17,190 bases of DNA from Lachnospiraceae bacterium (lineage in GTDB: Bacteria > Bacillota > Clostridia > Lachnospirales > Lachnospiraceae), in assembly GCA_900759225.1 (NCBI GenBank), contig CAAEUM010000220.1, forward strand, positions 1-17,190, written 5' to 3'. A program made the position numbers and the translations under genes. Below the pieces are notes generated by a model, which made no database searches, was not told the origin of the DNA, and saw only the letters and a list, made by a program, of their open reading frames with translations. Positions within the stretch are counted from its first letter, which is position 1. Each line of letters begins with the position of its first letter. Below are positions 7,344 through 14,460 of the stretch, piece after piece.

Positions 7344-7577
7344 ATGAAAACAGTTCGCATTTCATTAAATTCTATTGATAAAGTAAAGTCTTTTGTAAAC
7401 GACTTGGCAAAGTTCGATGTTGATTTCGACCTGGTATCCGGAAGATACGTTATTGACGCTAAATCCATTATGGGTATCTTCAGCCTGGATCTATCCAAGC
7501 CGATCGACTTAAACATCCATGCAGAAAATGGTGTCGAGGAAATCTTAAATGTCCTCTCCCCATACATTATTGACTGA
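7344..7577 (+). CDS. HPr-like (Crh-like) protein without the phosphocarrier histidine
   Basis: A 77-residue HPr-fold protein. The regulatory region around HPr Ser46 is well kept: DAKSIMGIFSLDLSKPIDL, with the serine at Ser41. The PTS active site (His-Ala-Arg-Pro at HPr 15-18) is absent; aligned from the conserved FDxD segment, those positions read Ser10-Ile-Asp-Lys. It therefore cannot carry phosphate from Enzyme I to Enzyme II. The closest known parallel is B. subtilis Crh, which has Gln in place of His15 and acts, when serine-phosphorylated by HPr kinase, as a CcpA co-effector. A regulatory role is inferred here. The start is certain: AAGGAGG 7 nt upstream. It is the only plus-strand gene in the window, monocistronic, with its own promoter and strong terminator, and is divergent from mtaB. 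A separate true HPr gene is expected elsewhere. Confidence 0.88.
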   Translation: MKTVRISLNSIDKVKSFVNDLAKFDVDFDLVSGRYVIDAKSIMGIFSLDLSKPIDLNIHAENGVEEILNVLSPYIID

Positions 7578-7601
7578 TCTTAACTGATCTCTGTCCGGGA
7601 T

Positions 7602-7635
7602 AAAAAAGCTGCCGCATCATAACGGCAGCTTTTTT
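7602..7635 (+). terminator. Intrinsic terminator after the HPr-like gene
   Basis: Stem GCTGCCG (7608-7614) and CGGCAGC (7623-7629), 8-nt loop, extended by six A on the left pairing with six T on the right. It lies 24 nt after the stop codon. The A/T symmetry lets it work on both strands. Confidence 0.92.
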
Positions 7636-7644
7636 ATGTCTGGA

Positions 7645-7683
7645 AAAATGCATCCTATGACAGGAAACGCTCCGCCAGGATGC
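7645..7683 (-). terminator. Intrinsic terminator after thiI
   Basis: On the minus strand GCATCCT (7683-7677), a 20-nt loop, AGGATGC (7656-7650), then ATTTTT. It lies 9 nt after the thiI stop and ends the operon that begins at the TSUP permease. Confidence 0.7.
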
Positions 7684-7692
7684 GCACTTTTC

Positions 7693-8880
7693 CTACACGC
7701 CCTGGCAGCTTATAACCTCTGTTGTCTCAAGGGCTGTCTTTACAAGCTGGTCAATCTTCTCCTCCAGGCTGCGCTCTGAATTATGGATCACATTAATATT
7801 GGGCTTTGTTACAGGATGCTTTGCAACAAAAATCGTGCAGCAGTCCTCGTAAGGCTGGATCGAGGTCTCGAAGGTCCCTATCTTTTCTGAAACATCCACG
7901 ATCTCCTGCTTGTCAAAGCCGATCACAGGACGGAATACCGGCATGGTGCACACCTCGTTGGTTGCAGCCAGGGACTGTACTGTCTGGGATGCCACCTGGC
8001 CAATGCTCTCGCCTGTGATCAGGGCAATGGATCCGGTCTGCTCTGCGATCGCCTGTGCAATGCGCATCATATAACGGCGCATAATGATCGTAAGCTCTTC
8101 ATGAGGGCATTTATCATAAATATAAAGCTGGATATCCGTAAAATTCACCACATGGAGGTTAATAGGGCCTGCATAACGTGCCACCAGGTTTGCCAGGTCA
8201 ACTACCTTCTGCTTTGCCCTGTCACTGGTGTATGGCGGTGCATGGAAATAAACTGCATCGATCTTTACGCCTCTCTTGGCGATCATGTAGCCTGCCACCG
8301 GACTGTCAATGCCGCCTGAAAGCAGGAGCATGGCCTTCCCGTTGGTCCCTACCGGCATTCCGCCCGGTCCAGGGATGATCAGGGAAAACAGGTTGATCTT
8401 CTGACGCACCTCCACTCTCAAAAGCACCTGGGGATGATGGACATCCACCTTCATCTCCGGAAATGCCGCCAAAATAGCCTCGCCCATATCCCTGTTGATC
8501 TGCTCAGAGGATACAGGATAATTCTTATCCCCCCTCCTTGCGTCCACCTTAAAGGTAAGGTTTTTATCCGGGTACACCTGATCCATGTATTCTACAACGG
8601 ATCTTTTCAGATTTTCATAATCCTTGTCCTCAATCTGTACCATAGGGCAGATCCCGGCAATGCCGAATACCCGCTTTAAGGCCTCAATGGTATCATCATA
8701 ATCGTACTCGCCCTCTGCCATTACATAGATTCGGCCTGACTCCTTGGTGACATTAAAGCTTCCCTCCACATTGCGCAGGGAATAGCGGATCTGCTTGATC
8801 AGGGCATCCTCAAACAGATAGCGGTTTTTTCCCTTTGTACCGATTTCTGCGTACTTGATTAAAAATGACTGGTACTGCAT
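7693..8880 (-). CDS. thiI: tRNA 4-thiouridine synthase ThiI (no rhodanese domain)
   Basis: ThiI adenylates uridine 8 of tRNA and inserts sulfur to make 4-thiouridine; it also serves sulfur transfer for the thiamine thiazole ring in some bacteria. Domain order: N-terminal ferredoxin-like region, THUMP domain (about residues 60-165), and a PP-loop AMP-binding domain with LLLSGGIDSPVAGY (about 185-198). ITGESIGQVASQT and YEDCCTIFVAKHPVTKP are conserved. The protein has 395 residues and ends after the catalytic domain, so it lacks the C-terminal rhodanese domain of the 482-residue E. coli enzyme. This is the B. subtilis type, in which a dedicated cysteine desulfurase (NifZ) passes sulfur directly; that partner is immediately upstream here (30-bp gap). 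GAGGA lies 5 nt before the start. Confidence 0.96.
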   Translation of the reverse strand: MQYQSFLIKYAEIGTKGKNRYLFEDALIKQIRYSLRNVEGSFNVTKESGRIYVMAEGEYDYDDTIEALKRVFGIAGICPMVQIEDKDYENLKRSVVEYMDQVYPDKNLTFKVDARRGDKNYPVSSEQINRDMGEAILAAFPEMKVDVHHPQVLLRVEVRQKINLFSLIIPGPGGMPVGTNGKAMLLLSGGIDSPVAGYMIAKRGVKIDAVYFHAPPYTSDRAKQKVVDLANLVARYAGPINLHVVNFTDIQLYIYDKCPHEELTIIMRRYMMRIAQAIAEQTGSIALITGESIGQVASQTVQSLAATNEVCTMPVFRPVIGFDKQEIVDVSEKIGTFETSIQPYEDCCTIFVAKHPVTKPNINVIHNSERSLEEKIDQLVKTALETTEVISCQGV

Positions 8881-8910
8881 AATATCCTCTCTTTCTGACC
8901 TGTAAATGGG

Positions 8911-10065
8911 TTAACCCCTCTGATATCTTCTCAGCATGGGAAGCAGCTCCTTTAACACTCCCACACAATAATCAATCTCTTCCTTCGTATTAAATACACC
9001 GAAGCTGAATCGCAGTGTCGAATCGAGCAGCTCCTTTTTAACACCGATAGCCTTTAATGTGCCGCTGATCACCGGATGATTGGAGGAGCAGGCGGAGCCG
9101 GAAGAAACATAAACCCCTTTTTCCTCCAATGCATGGAGGAGCACCTCGCTTCTGATCCCCTCAAAGCTTAAGCTTGCGATCTGGGGCGCTCCCAAATCCC
9201 CCTTCTGGCTGTTGCAGGATACACCGGGAAGCTTTAATGCCTCGTTGATCAGGTGATCCTTAAGGCCGGTTATATACTCCTGCTTTTTGCTGTGATCTGT
9301 ATACATTTCTTTTGCAGCTGCTGCCATCCCTGCGATTCCCGGCACATTTTCCGTTCCGGAGCGCATGTCACGCTGCTGCCCGCCGCCGTAAAGAAGGGGC
9401 TTTATCTTTACCCTTTCATCCACATAAAGAAAGCCCACACCCTTAGGGCCATGGATCTTGTGGGCGCTGACGCTTAAAAGATCGATTCCCTGCTTCTTTG
9501 GCCGGATCACCAGCTTTCCGTAGGCCTGGATCGCATCCACATGGAAATAGGCATCCGGGTTCTTCCTCTTAATAATGGAAGAAATCTCATCAACGGGCTC
9601 AATGGCACCCATCTCGTTGTTTACATACATAACAGAAACAAGGATGGTATCCGGACGGATCGCTTCCTCCAGCTCCTGTAAGGAAATATGCCCCTGGTTA
9701 TCCACCTTTAAGTAAGTGACCTCAAAGCCCTGCTGCTCTAAAAATGCCAGAGGGTTGTAGACAGAAGCATGCTCAATGCGGGTAGAAATAATGTGCTTTC
9801 CTGCCCTGACATTTGCCATAGCTGTGCCAATGAGGGCCATGTTGTTTGATTCCGTCCCTCCGGAGGTAAAAAGGATTTCCTTTTCCTTTACCTTTAATGT
9901 TTTTGCAATGTCAGAAGCTGCCTGGCGCACATACAGCTCTGCCTCCATCCCCTTTTTGTGGCGTGAGGAGGGATTGCCGTAATCCTCTGTCATTGCCTTT
10001 ACCATAATATCTTTTACGCCGTCCAGCACCCGGGTGGTTGCTGAATTGTCAAAATATGCTTCCAT
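8911..10065 (-). CDS. Cysteine desulfurase (NifS/IscS family), partner of ThiI
   Basis: PLP-dependent class V aminotransferase-fold enzyme that removes sulfur from L-cysteine as a protein-bound persulfide. Visible: YFDNSATTRV at the start; FTSGGTESNNMAL (PLP phosphate site, residues 67-79); IEHASV; DAIQAYGK; the PLP lysine in SVSAHKIHGPKGVG (Lys203); RSGTENVPGIAG; and the catalytic cysteine in SSGSACSSNHP (Cys326). Length 384 is normal. The gene lies 30 bp upstream of thiI, as nifZ does in B. subtilis, so I infer that it mainly supplies ThiI. No IscU scaffold gene is nearby, which argues against a general iron-sulfur operon. AAGGAG lies about 12 nt before the start. Confidence 0.95.
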   Translation of the reverse strand: MEAYFDNSATTRVLDGVKDIMVKAMTEDYGNPSSRHKKGMEAELYVRQAASDIAKTLKVKEKEILFTSGGTESNNMALIGTAMANVRAGKHIISTRIEHASVYNPLAFLEQQGFEVTYLKVDNQGHISLQELEEAIRPDTILVSVMYVNNEMGAIEPVDEISSIIKRKNPDAYFHVDAIQAYGKLVIRPKKQGIDLLSVSAHKIHGPKGVGFLYVDERVKIKPLLYGGGQQRDMRSGTENVPGIAGMAAAAKEMYTDHSKKQEYITGLKDHLINEALKLPGVSCNSQKGDLGAPQIASLSFEGIRSEVLLHALEEKGVYVSSGSACSSNHPVISGTLKAIGVKKELLDSTLRFSFGVFNTKEEIDYCVGVLKELLPMLRRYQRG

Positions 10066-10098
10066 GACTGCTCATACTCCTTTTATCAATCTGCCCTT

Positions 10099-10851
10099 TT
10101 AAGAAAGGGCCCCCTCCAGTTTCATCATCAGTACTGACAAGATCGCAAGGCCTGCTGTTTCTGTCCGCAAAATCCGTTTTCCAAGGCTTACAGGCAGGAT
10201 TCCAAGCTCCAGTGCCTGCTTTATCTCGTCCTCGTCAAAGCCGCCCTCCGGGCCTATAAATACGGCGATCTGCTGTCCTGGCCCCACCTGGCCCAGGGCT
10301 TTTTTTGCGCCCTCCATGCCCTTCTCCCCCTCATAGGGAATCAGCTTTAAGGAAAAGCCCTCTTTTGTCACATAGGAAAAAGCCTCCTTCAGGCTCATAA
10401 GGCCGAGCACCTGAGGTATCCGGCTGCGCTTTGACTGCTTGGCTGCGCTCTCGGCAATGGCCTGCCAACGGGCCCGCTTTGAGGCCTCCTTCTTTCCGTC
10501 CAGCTTTACCACCGCATTGCGGGTAGCTACAGGGACAATGGCCTCTGCCCCCAGTTCCACTGCCTTCTGAATGATCATCTCCATCTTATCAGATTTGGGA
10601 AGCCCCTGGAAGAGCCAGATCCTGGAAGGCAGTTCCCGGCTTTCCTTAAGCTCCTCCTGAATGGAGACAAGAACCTCCTCTGCCCCCAGATGCTCTACAC
10701 AGCACAGATAATCCCGGCCAGCACCGTCGCTTACAAGGACTTCCTCCCCCGGCTTCATGCGCAGCACATTTTTCATATGGTTTACATCCGGCCCGACTAT
10801 GCGGATGGTTTCATCCCCTATCTGACATGGTTCTGTAAAAAAATGATGCAT
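10099..10851 (-). CDS. rsmE: 16S rRNA (uracil1498-N3)-methyltransferase RsmE
   Basis: SPOUT-class methyltransferase that makes m3U1498 in 16S rRNA. N-terminal PUA-like part (MHHFFTEP, then VNHMKNVLRMKPGEEVLVSDG), then the knotted SAM-binding core with QKAVELGAEAIVPV, AESAAKQSKRSRIPQV, FIGPEGGFDEDEI and LGKRILRTETAGLAIL, all diagnostic. Start at 10851 (250 residues): the N-terminus then matches the family, and GAGGGAG lies upstream. The frame is open further, but those residues overlap prmA and do not fit the family. Gap to prmA is 11 bp; prmA-rsmE is a common pair. Confidence 0.95.
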   Translation of the reverse strand: MHHFFTEPCQIGDETIRIVGPDVNHMKNVLRMKPGEEVLVSDGAGRDYLCCVEHLGAEEVLVSIQEELKESRELPSRIWLFQGLPKSDKMEMIIQKAVELGAEAIVPVATRNAVVKLDGKKEASKRARWQAIAESAAKQSKRSRIPQVLGLMSLKEAFSYVTKEGFSLKLIPYEGEKGMEGAKKALGQVGPGQQIAVFIGPEGGFDEDEIKQALELGILPVSLGKRILRTETAGLAILSVLMMKLEGALS

Positions 10852-10862
10852 CCTGCTCCCTC

Positions 10863-11819
10863 TTAACGCTTTCTGGCTGTAACAGATACCCACTCGCCCT
10901 GGTAGGTAACCTCAACAAGCTCCAGCTCCTCCTGTTTTGCAAAGGCTGCCTTTACAGCCTCCTCCTTCATATTAATGATGCCGGAGGTAATAAAATAACC
11001 GCCCTTCTTTAAATGGACTGAGATCTCATCGACCAGCATAATGATCACATCTGCCAGGATATTTGCCACAACGATATCGTACTTCTCATAGCCTGCCCAG
11101 TCCTGCACTGCCTTATCGCTGATAATATTTCCCTGGAGTACATGGAAAGAGTCCCCGGTGATCCCATTGGCTTCCAGATTCTCTCCTACTGCTGTAATGG
11201 CGTTTTCATCCAGGTCTGTTCCCCACACCTCTTTTGCACCAAGCTTTAGGGCTGTAATCCCAAGAATACCGCTTCCTGTCCCCACATCCAGGATTCGGCT
11301 TTCACTGTGAACATACTTTTCCAGCTGGCGGATACACAGCTGGGTCGTCTCATGCATTCCTGTTCCAAAGGCAGTTCCCGGGTCAATCTGCACCAGAAGC
11401 TTGTCCTTGTGCTCCTCAGGGATGGTTTCCCAGGTTGGCTTGATCAGGATATTATCTACCGTAAAGGGCTTAAAATACTGTTTCCAGTTATTGATCCAGT
11501 CCTTGTCCTCTGTCTCAGAGGCCGCAATGGTCCTTGCACCTAAATCTGTGTAAGCAGAAAGCTCATCAAGGCCTTCCTCTACCTTCTTTAGGATTTCCGC
11601 CACATCTGCATCATCATCCAGATAAAAGCTTACCTTTGCAACGCCCTCATCCGGCGGAAGCTCCGGAAGGATGTCAATAAACATCCCCTTTGTTTCCTTT
11701 TCTGTTAAAGGCACATTGTCCTCAATCTCAATGCCCTCAATACCGATATCATCAAACATGCTGCTTACAAGGTCAACCGCCTCTGTGGTTGTCGTTAAAG
11801 TAAATTTCTTCCATTTCAT
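10863..11819 (-). CDS. prmA: Ribosomal protein L11 methyltransferase PrmA
   Basis: PrmA trimethylates ribosomal protein L11 on several lysines and its N-terminus. N-terminal substrate-recognition domain (MKWKKFTLTTTTEAVD...), linker with DKDWINNWKQYFKPF, then the SAM-binding domain: IDPGTAFGTGMHETTQLC (about residues 145-162), ILDVGTGSGILGITALKLGA (motif I, about 176) and IVVANILADVI (catalytic NIL). Length 318 is normal. AAGGAG lies 10 nt before the ATG. Same operon as the permease upstream (46-bp gap) and rsmE downstream. Confidence 0.96.
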   Translation of the reverse strand: MKWKKFTLTTTTEAVDLVSSMFDDIGIEGIEIEDNVPLTEKETKGMFIDILPELPPDEGVAKVSFYLDDDADVAEILKKVEEGLDELSAYTDLGARTIAASETEDKDWINNWKQYFKPFTVDNILIKPTWETIPEEHKDKLLVQIDPGTAFGTGMHETTQLCIRQLEKYVHSESRILDVGTGSGILGITALKLGAKEVWGTDLDENAITAVGENLEANGITGDSFHVLQGNIISDKAVQDWAGYEKYDIVVANILADVIIMLVDEISVHLKKGGYFITSGIINMKEEAVKAAFAKQEELELVEVTYQGEWVSVTARKR

Positions 11820-11865
11820 AATTCATACACTCCTTACTTAAAACCGGCTTCTCCCAAAAGGCCTG

Positions 11866-12618
11866 TCAGCCGCCAGTTAAAATCTTCAAAAACAGGATTG
11901 AAAGCACAACAAGGATCAGTGGGCGCACAATGCGCTGTCCGCTGCTGATAACAAGGCCTGATCCAAGATAATGGCCGCCTACCGAGCAGAGGGCTGCTGC
12001 CAGTCCCAGATGATAATTCACATTTCCGGAAATAATAAAGGTAATCAGGGCCGCCACATTGGAGGACAGGTTGATCACCTTTGTCTGGGCAGAGGCGCTG
12101 CGTGTGTCCATCCTTGCCGCCCCTGTAAGTACCAGAAGAAGGAAGGTGCCTGTGCCCGGGCCGTAAAAGCCGTCATAGCAGCCAATAAAAAAGGCAGCTC
12201 CTACTGCAATGGCTGTCATGGCAGGCCTGCTCAAGGTATTCTCCTTCCCCTCGTCCCCGTCCTTTTTTCGCAGTACATAAAAAGCCACCACCGGAAGCAC
12301 CACGATCATCATATGGCGGATCACTTCGTCACTGACCAAAAGTGCTGCATGGGCCCCGATCGCAGAGCCTGCCATTGCAGCCACTGAAGCAGCCGCAGCC
12401 ATAGAAAGCTTCCCCTTTAAATATCCCTGGCGGGCCAGCCGCGCAGTGGAAACAACCGTACCGACGGTAGAGCTTAATTTATTGGTTCCCAGGGCCATAT
12501 GGGCGGGAACCCCTGCGATCAGATATCCGGGCAGCGAAATAAGCCCGCCTCCTCCGGCTATGGAATCAACCAGTCCAGCCAGGAATACCAGCGGACATAC
12601 AATCAGATACTCCATCAT
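11866..12618 (-). CDS. TSUP (TauE/SafE) family membrane transporter
   Basis: Integral membrane protein of 250 residues, with seven to eight hydrophobic helices and the TSUP/TauE-SafE signature GLVDSIAGGGGLISLPG near the N-terminus (about residues 16-32), followed by GTNKLSSTVGT; the second half has YDGFYGPGTGTFLL (the internal repeat) and QTKVINLSSNVAAL. Proteins of this family (E. coli YfcA-like) move small organic or sulfur-containing anions such as sulfite, sulfonates or sulfoacetate, but the substrate is known for few. It is the first gene of the operon with prmA, rsmE, the cysteine desulfurase and thiI; the last two are sulfur-transfer genes, so a sulfur compound is a reasonable but untested guess. 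AAAGGA precedes the start; either of the first two ATG codons could be used. Confidence 0.9.
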   Translation of the reverse strand: MMEYLIVCPLVFLAGLVDSIAGGGGLISLPGYLIAGVPAHMALGTNKLSSTVGTVVSTARLARQGYLKGKLSMAAAASVAAMAGSAIGAHAALLVSDEVIRHMMIVVLPVVAFYVLRKKDGDEGKENTLSRPAMTAIAVGAAFFIGCYDGFYGPGTGTFLLLVLTGAARMDTRSASAQTKVINLSSNVAALITFIISGNVNYHLGLAAALCSVGGHYLGSGLVISSGQRIVRPLILVVLSILFLKILTGG

Positions 12619-12659
12619 GTTCCTATTTCCTTTTGTCTGTCACTTAATGTCTGATGGTT

Positions 12660-12688
12660 ATCTTAGCACAGAATCGGGACACTGGCAA
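12660..12688 (-). promoter_or_regulatory. Sigma-A promoter of the TSUP-prmA-rsmE-nifS-thiI operon
   Basis: Minus strand TTGCCA (12688-12683), 17-bp spacer, TAAGAT (12665-12660). Transcription would start near 12653, about 35 nt before the permease start. Confidence 0.75.
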
Positions 12689-12860
12689 TAAGAGGCAAAT
12701 TTTTTTTGCGATAAAAAAGCCCCTGGCTGCATTAATCTTATGGACGGATAAAACCGGCCCAAGGGAGTTTCCCGGCAGAAACCAACATAAACATATAGGA
12801 ACAATTCTGCATTGCATTACACTTCTTCACATCTATGCCGCGAACCCCAAAAGGCCACAA
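12689..12860. other. Intergenic stretch with no recognised gene
   Basis: Part of the 313-bp gap between the permease and the YhcH-family gene. It holds A/T runs (near 12700 and 12713) and a weak GC stem, but no convincing ORF, RNA gene or repeat. A 30-codon minus-strand frame here has no good ribosome binding site. Confidence 0.6.
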
Positions 12861-12917
12861 AAGCGCCGCTTTTTTCCCTGTATCAGACAGTTTGATAACG
12901 GGAATTTGGCGGCGCTT
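12861..12917 (-). terminator. Probable terminator after the YhcH-family gene
   Basis: Perfect 9-bp arms AAGCGCCGC and GCGGCGCTT enclose 39 nt that can itself pair in part. On the minus strand the structure begins 15 nt after the stop, but is followed by only four T, so it may be a weak terminator or a stability element. Confidence 0.5.
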
Positions 12918-12931
12918 TCTTACAGTATATC

Positions 12932-13405
12932 TTACAGGCTTTCCACAGGAATCTTGATCACGATCTTCTTAATATCCTTTGGCCCATCCTCCATCTGGCA
13001 GAAGGGGCGGTGCACATCCTCCGGGAAAAAGATAGCATAGGAGCCCTCCAGCATAGGAAGCATTACTTCTCCGGAATCCGGGTTTTCCTTATAATAAAGG
13101 GTATCCTTCTCCTCCAGGCAGTCCTTTAACAGCTCATTATCCCCTCTGTCCGGATAAAAGCCCATATACTCCTGCCCCTGTGACATAAACTGAAGCTCCA
13201 CATAGGTCCTGTGAACCTCCGGAAGCTTTTCCTCCTTCTTTCCGGTGGTTCGCTCACAGATCAAAACCAGCATGCCGTCCTCCTGTGGATATTTTCCCTC
13301 ATGCATCTGGGATACATCTGTACTGCGGCAGTATTCAATGGCCTTTAAAAGCCTTGGGGAATATGCCTTTTTGCTTTCCTCTGCGTTAACATGTCCGAAA
13401 ATCAT
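12932..13405 (-). CDS. YhcH/YjgK/YiaL (NanQ) family cupin-like protein
   Basis: A 157-residue protein of the YhcH/YjgK/YiaL family, small beta-sandwich metal proteins. E. coli YhcH (NanQ) is an anomerase for N-acetylneuraminate; others occur with sugar-acid pathways. Family segments: MIFGHVNAEE at the start, HRTYVELQFMSQGQEYMGF in the middle and the C-terminal FFPEDVHRPFCQMEDG, then IKKIVIKIPV. The His and Glu in EVHRTYVELQ and the His of DVHRPF are likely metal ligands. The start codon overlaps the stop of the upstream alarmone synthetase gene (ATGA), so the two are translationally coupled. No sugar-catabolism gene is nearby, so the substrate is open. Confidence 0.88.
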   Translation of the reverse strand: MIFGHVNAEESKKAYSPRLLKAIEYCRSTDVSQMHEGKYPQEDGMLVLICERTTGKKEEKLPEVHRTYVELQFMSQGQEYMGFYPDRGDNELLKDCLEEKDTLYYKENPDSGEVMLPMLEGSYAIFFPEDVHRPFCQMEDGPKDIKKIVIKIPVESL

Positions 13406-14226
13406 TCTGTTTCCTCTCCTTTTGCCTTAAATTTATCTTCATCCATCTGACATTCCCACTGTTCCCTGGCGCTGCGCATCCTTCTGAAATAGGAGCTCAT
13501 CTCATCTGCCATACCGGACAAGCGGTTTAACAGGGTGGAAAAATCATTCAGCATTACATCATCCTTAAAATAAGGATATACGATATCATGGTCAATCTCG
13601 CTCCATCCCTCCTCAAAAAGGGTCCTTCCCTGGATCTCCACATAATAGCCCTTGTATTTAATAATATAATGCAGGGAGCGGTAGATACCGTCTGACTTAA
13701 TATCGATCAGGCTCTCATCATAAATCCGGCTGTCGCCGTTGCGCCGGTATACCTTTGGCCGCTCTGCAATATAAAAATGCCGCTCATCCCCGTCAAAATC
13801 CCGGATCCTATCCTCCACATAGCATAAGGGGTTGTTCTCAAATACGCTGGTAATATAGCGGTGAAAATGGATCCAGTCTTCACGGTACAGGAAAAACACA
13901 CGGATTCCGATCAGATCCGTTATATATTTATAATAGTTAGTGCGGTCAATTTCTGCAAACCGCTCCGGAAGCTCCCTCCGCTTGCGGATGATCTTTTCCA
14001 GTAAATGGCCTGGATCCTTTGTGCGGTATCGATAGGAATGGATTCCGGCCCGCTCAATATCGTAGAGATAATCATTTACAAACTCTTTTCCAATCTGGCG
14101 CAGCTTCCCCTCAATGGATAAGTATTCCTCATAGATCGCCTCCAGCTCCTCCCAGGAAACCCCTGCTTCATCCAAATCACTTTCATCCATATTATACTGT
14201 TTTAAGAATGCATCTTTTTTTATCAT
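13402..14226 (-). CDS. RelA/SpoT-domain (p)ppGpp synthetase, small alarmone synthetase type
   Basis: A 274-residue protein with a RelA/SpoT nucleotidyltransferase domain and no HD hydrolase, TGS or ACT domain, so a small alarmone synthetase that would transfer pyrophosphate from ATP to GDP or GTP. Motifs: YYKYITDLIGIRVFFLY (Mg-binding Asp104 in the DxxGxR motif), SDGIYRSLHYIIKY, and YYVEIQGRTLFEEGWSEIDH (catalytic Glu197). Both catalytic acids are present, so it is probably active. An N-terminal helical region of about 80 residues precedes the core, and a charged tail follows. The ATG follows GGAGAG; a promoter lies upstream. It does not look like the RelQ/RelP housekeeping forms at its ends. 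Some members of this fold (ToxSAS) are toxins; coupling to a YhcH-family gene is not a known toxin-antitoxin arrangement, so I do not claim that. Confidence 0.88.
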   Translation of the reverse strand: MIKKDAFLKQYNMDESDLDEAGVSWEELEAIYEEYLSIEGKLRQIGKEFVNDYLYDIERAGIHSYRYRTKDPGHLLEKIIRKRRELPERFAEIDRTNYYKYITDLIGIRVFFLYREDWIHFHRYITSVFENNPLCYVEDRIRDFDGDERHFYIAERPKVYRRNGDSRIYDESLIDIKSDGIYRSLHYIIKYKGYYVEIQGRTLFEEGWSEIDHDIVYPYFKDDVMLNDFSTLLNRLSGMADEMSSYFRRMRSAREQWECQMDEDKFKAKGEETE

Positions 14227-14294
14227 CCGGCGTTCTCTCCCATTATTTGTTCTGACAGTCCCCGAGCCAAACCCGAAAAAACTGCAGCATCATC

Positions 14295-14323
14295 ATTATA
14301 ATCAACTTTCTGTTTCCTTGCAA
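14295..14323 (-). promoter_or_regulatory. Sigma-A promoter of the alarmone synthetase-yhcH unit
   Basis: Minus strand TTGCAA (14323-14318), 17-bp spacer, perfect TATAAT (14300-14295). Transcription would start near 14288, giving a leader of about 60 nt. Confidence 0.8.
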
Positions 14324-14331
14324 GACTGCCT

Positions 14332-14358
14332 GGCCGGATATATGGCTGCTTTCCGGCC
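14332..14358. repeat. Inverted repeat upstream of the alarmone synthetase promoter
   Basis: GGCCGGA (14332-14338) and TCCGGCC (14352-14358), 13-nt loop, ending 9 bp from the -35 box. It could be a protein-binding site or part of the adjoining palindromic element. Confidence 0.5.
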
Positions 14359-14359
14359 T

Positions 14360-14428
14360 GAATCGTATCAGTGCAGCCGCACTAAGAAGCATCGGATGTC
14401 CATCCGATGTGAAACGGAATCGTAACAG
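14360..14428. repeat. 12-bp direct repeats flanking palindromic repeat copy 1
   Basis: GAATCGTATCAG (14360-14371) and GAATCGTAACAG (14417-14428) differ at one base and bracket the 45-bp stretch holding the dispersed palindromic element. They could be a target-site duplication or paired binding sites. Confidence 0.6.
14371..14414. repeat. Dispersed palindromic repeat, copy 1
   Basis: Shares GTGCAGCCG and then, after a short variable part, a 31-nt block with one mismatch with 17131-17173. The block contains a perfect 9-bp palindrome (CATCGGATG, 2 nt, CATCCGATG). The first part can form AGTGC-AGCC-GCACT. It lies between the terminator of the CBS gene and the alarmone synthetase promoter, so is probably not transcribed with either gene. 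Confidence 0.8.
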
Positions 14429-14429
14429 C

Positions 14430-14460
14430 GAAAAAGACCGGCGGGGAACCGGTCTTTTTC
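14430..14460 (-). terminator. Bidirectional intrinsic terminator after the CBS-domain gene
   Basis: Perfect 12-bp arms GAAAAAGACCGG (14430-14441) and CCGGTCTTTTTC (14449-14460), 7-nt loop. It ends transcription from the CBS gene about 140 nt after its stop and can work on either strand. Confidence 0.9.

Noticed and set aside
7253..7567. A 104-codon minus-strand frame over the HPr-like gene.
   Set aside because: It is the complement of a gene with a clear family, promoter and SD; no support of its own.
12740..12832. A 30-codon minus-strand frame starting with GTG in the gap after the YhcH-family gene.
   Set aside because: No ribosome binding site, ordinary composition, and the length is within chance.
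12654..13040. A 128-codon plus-strand frame crossing the permease promoter and the end of the YhcH-family gene.
   Set aside because: No SD, no recognisable domain, and it runs over a promoter, a terminator-like stem and another coding region.
13402..14226. Alarmone synthetase and YhcH-family gene as a ToxSAS toxin-antitoxin pair.
   Set aside because: The ATGA overlap alone is not enough; the second protein belongs to a metabolic enzyme family and not to any known ToxSAS antitoxin.
14332..14460. The cluster of hairpins upstream of the alarmone synthetase as a riboswitch or attenuator.
   Set aside because: A good sigma-A promoter (14295-14323) lies between the hairpins and the gene, so they are probably not in its leader.
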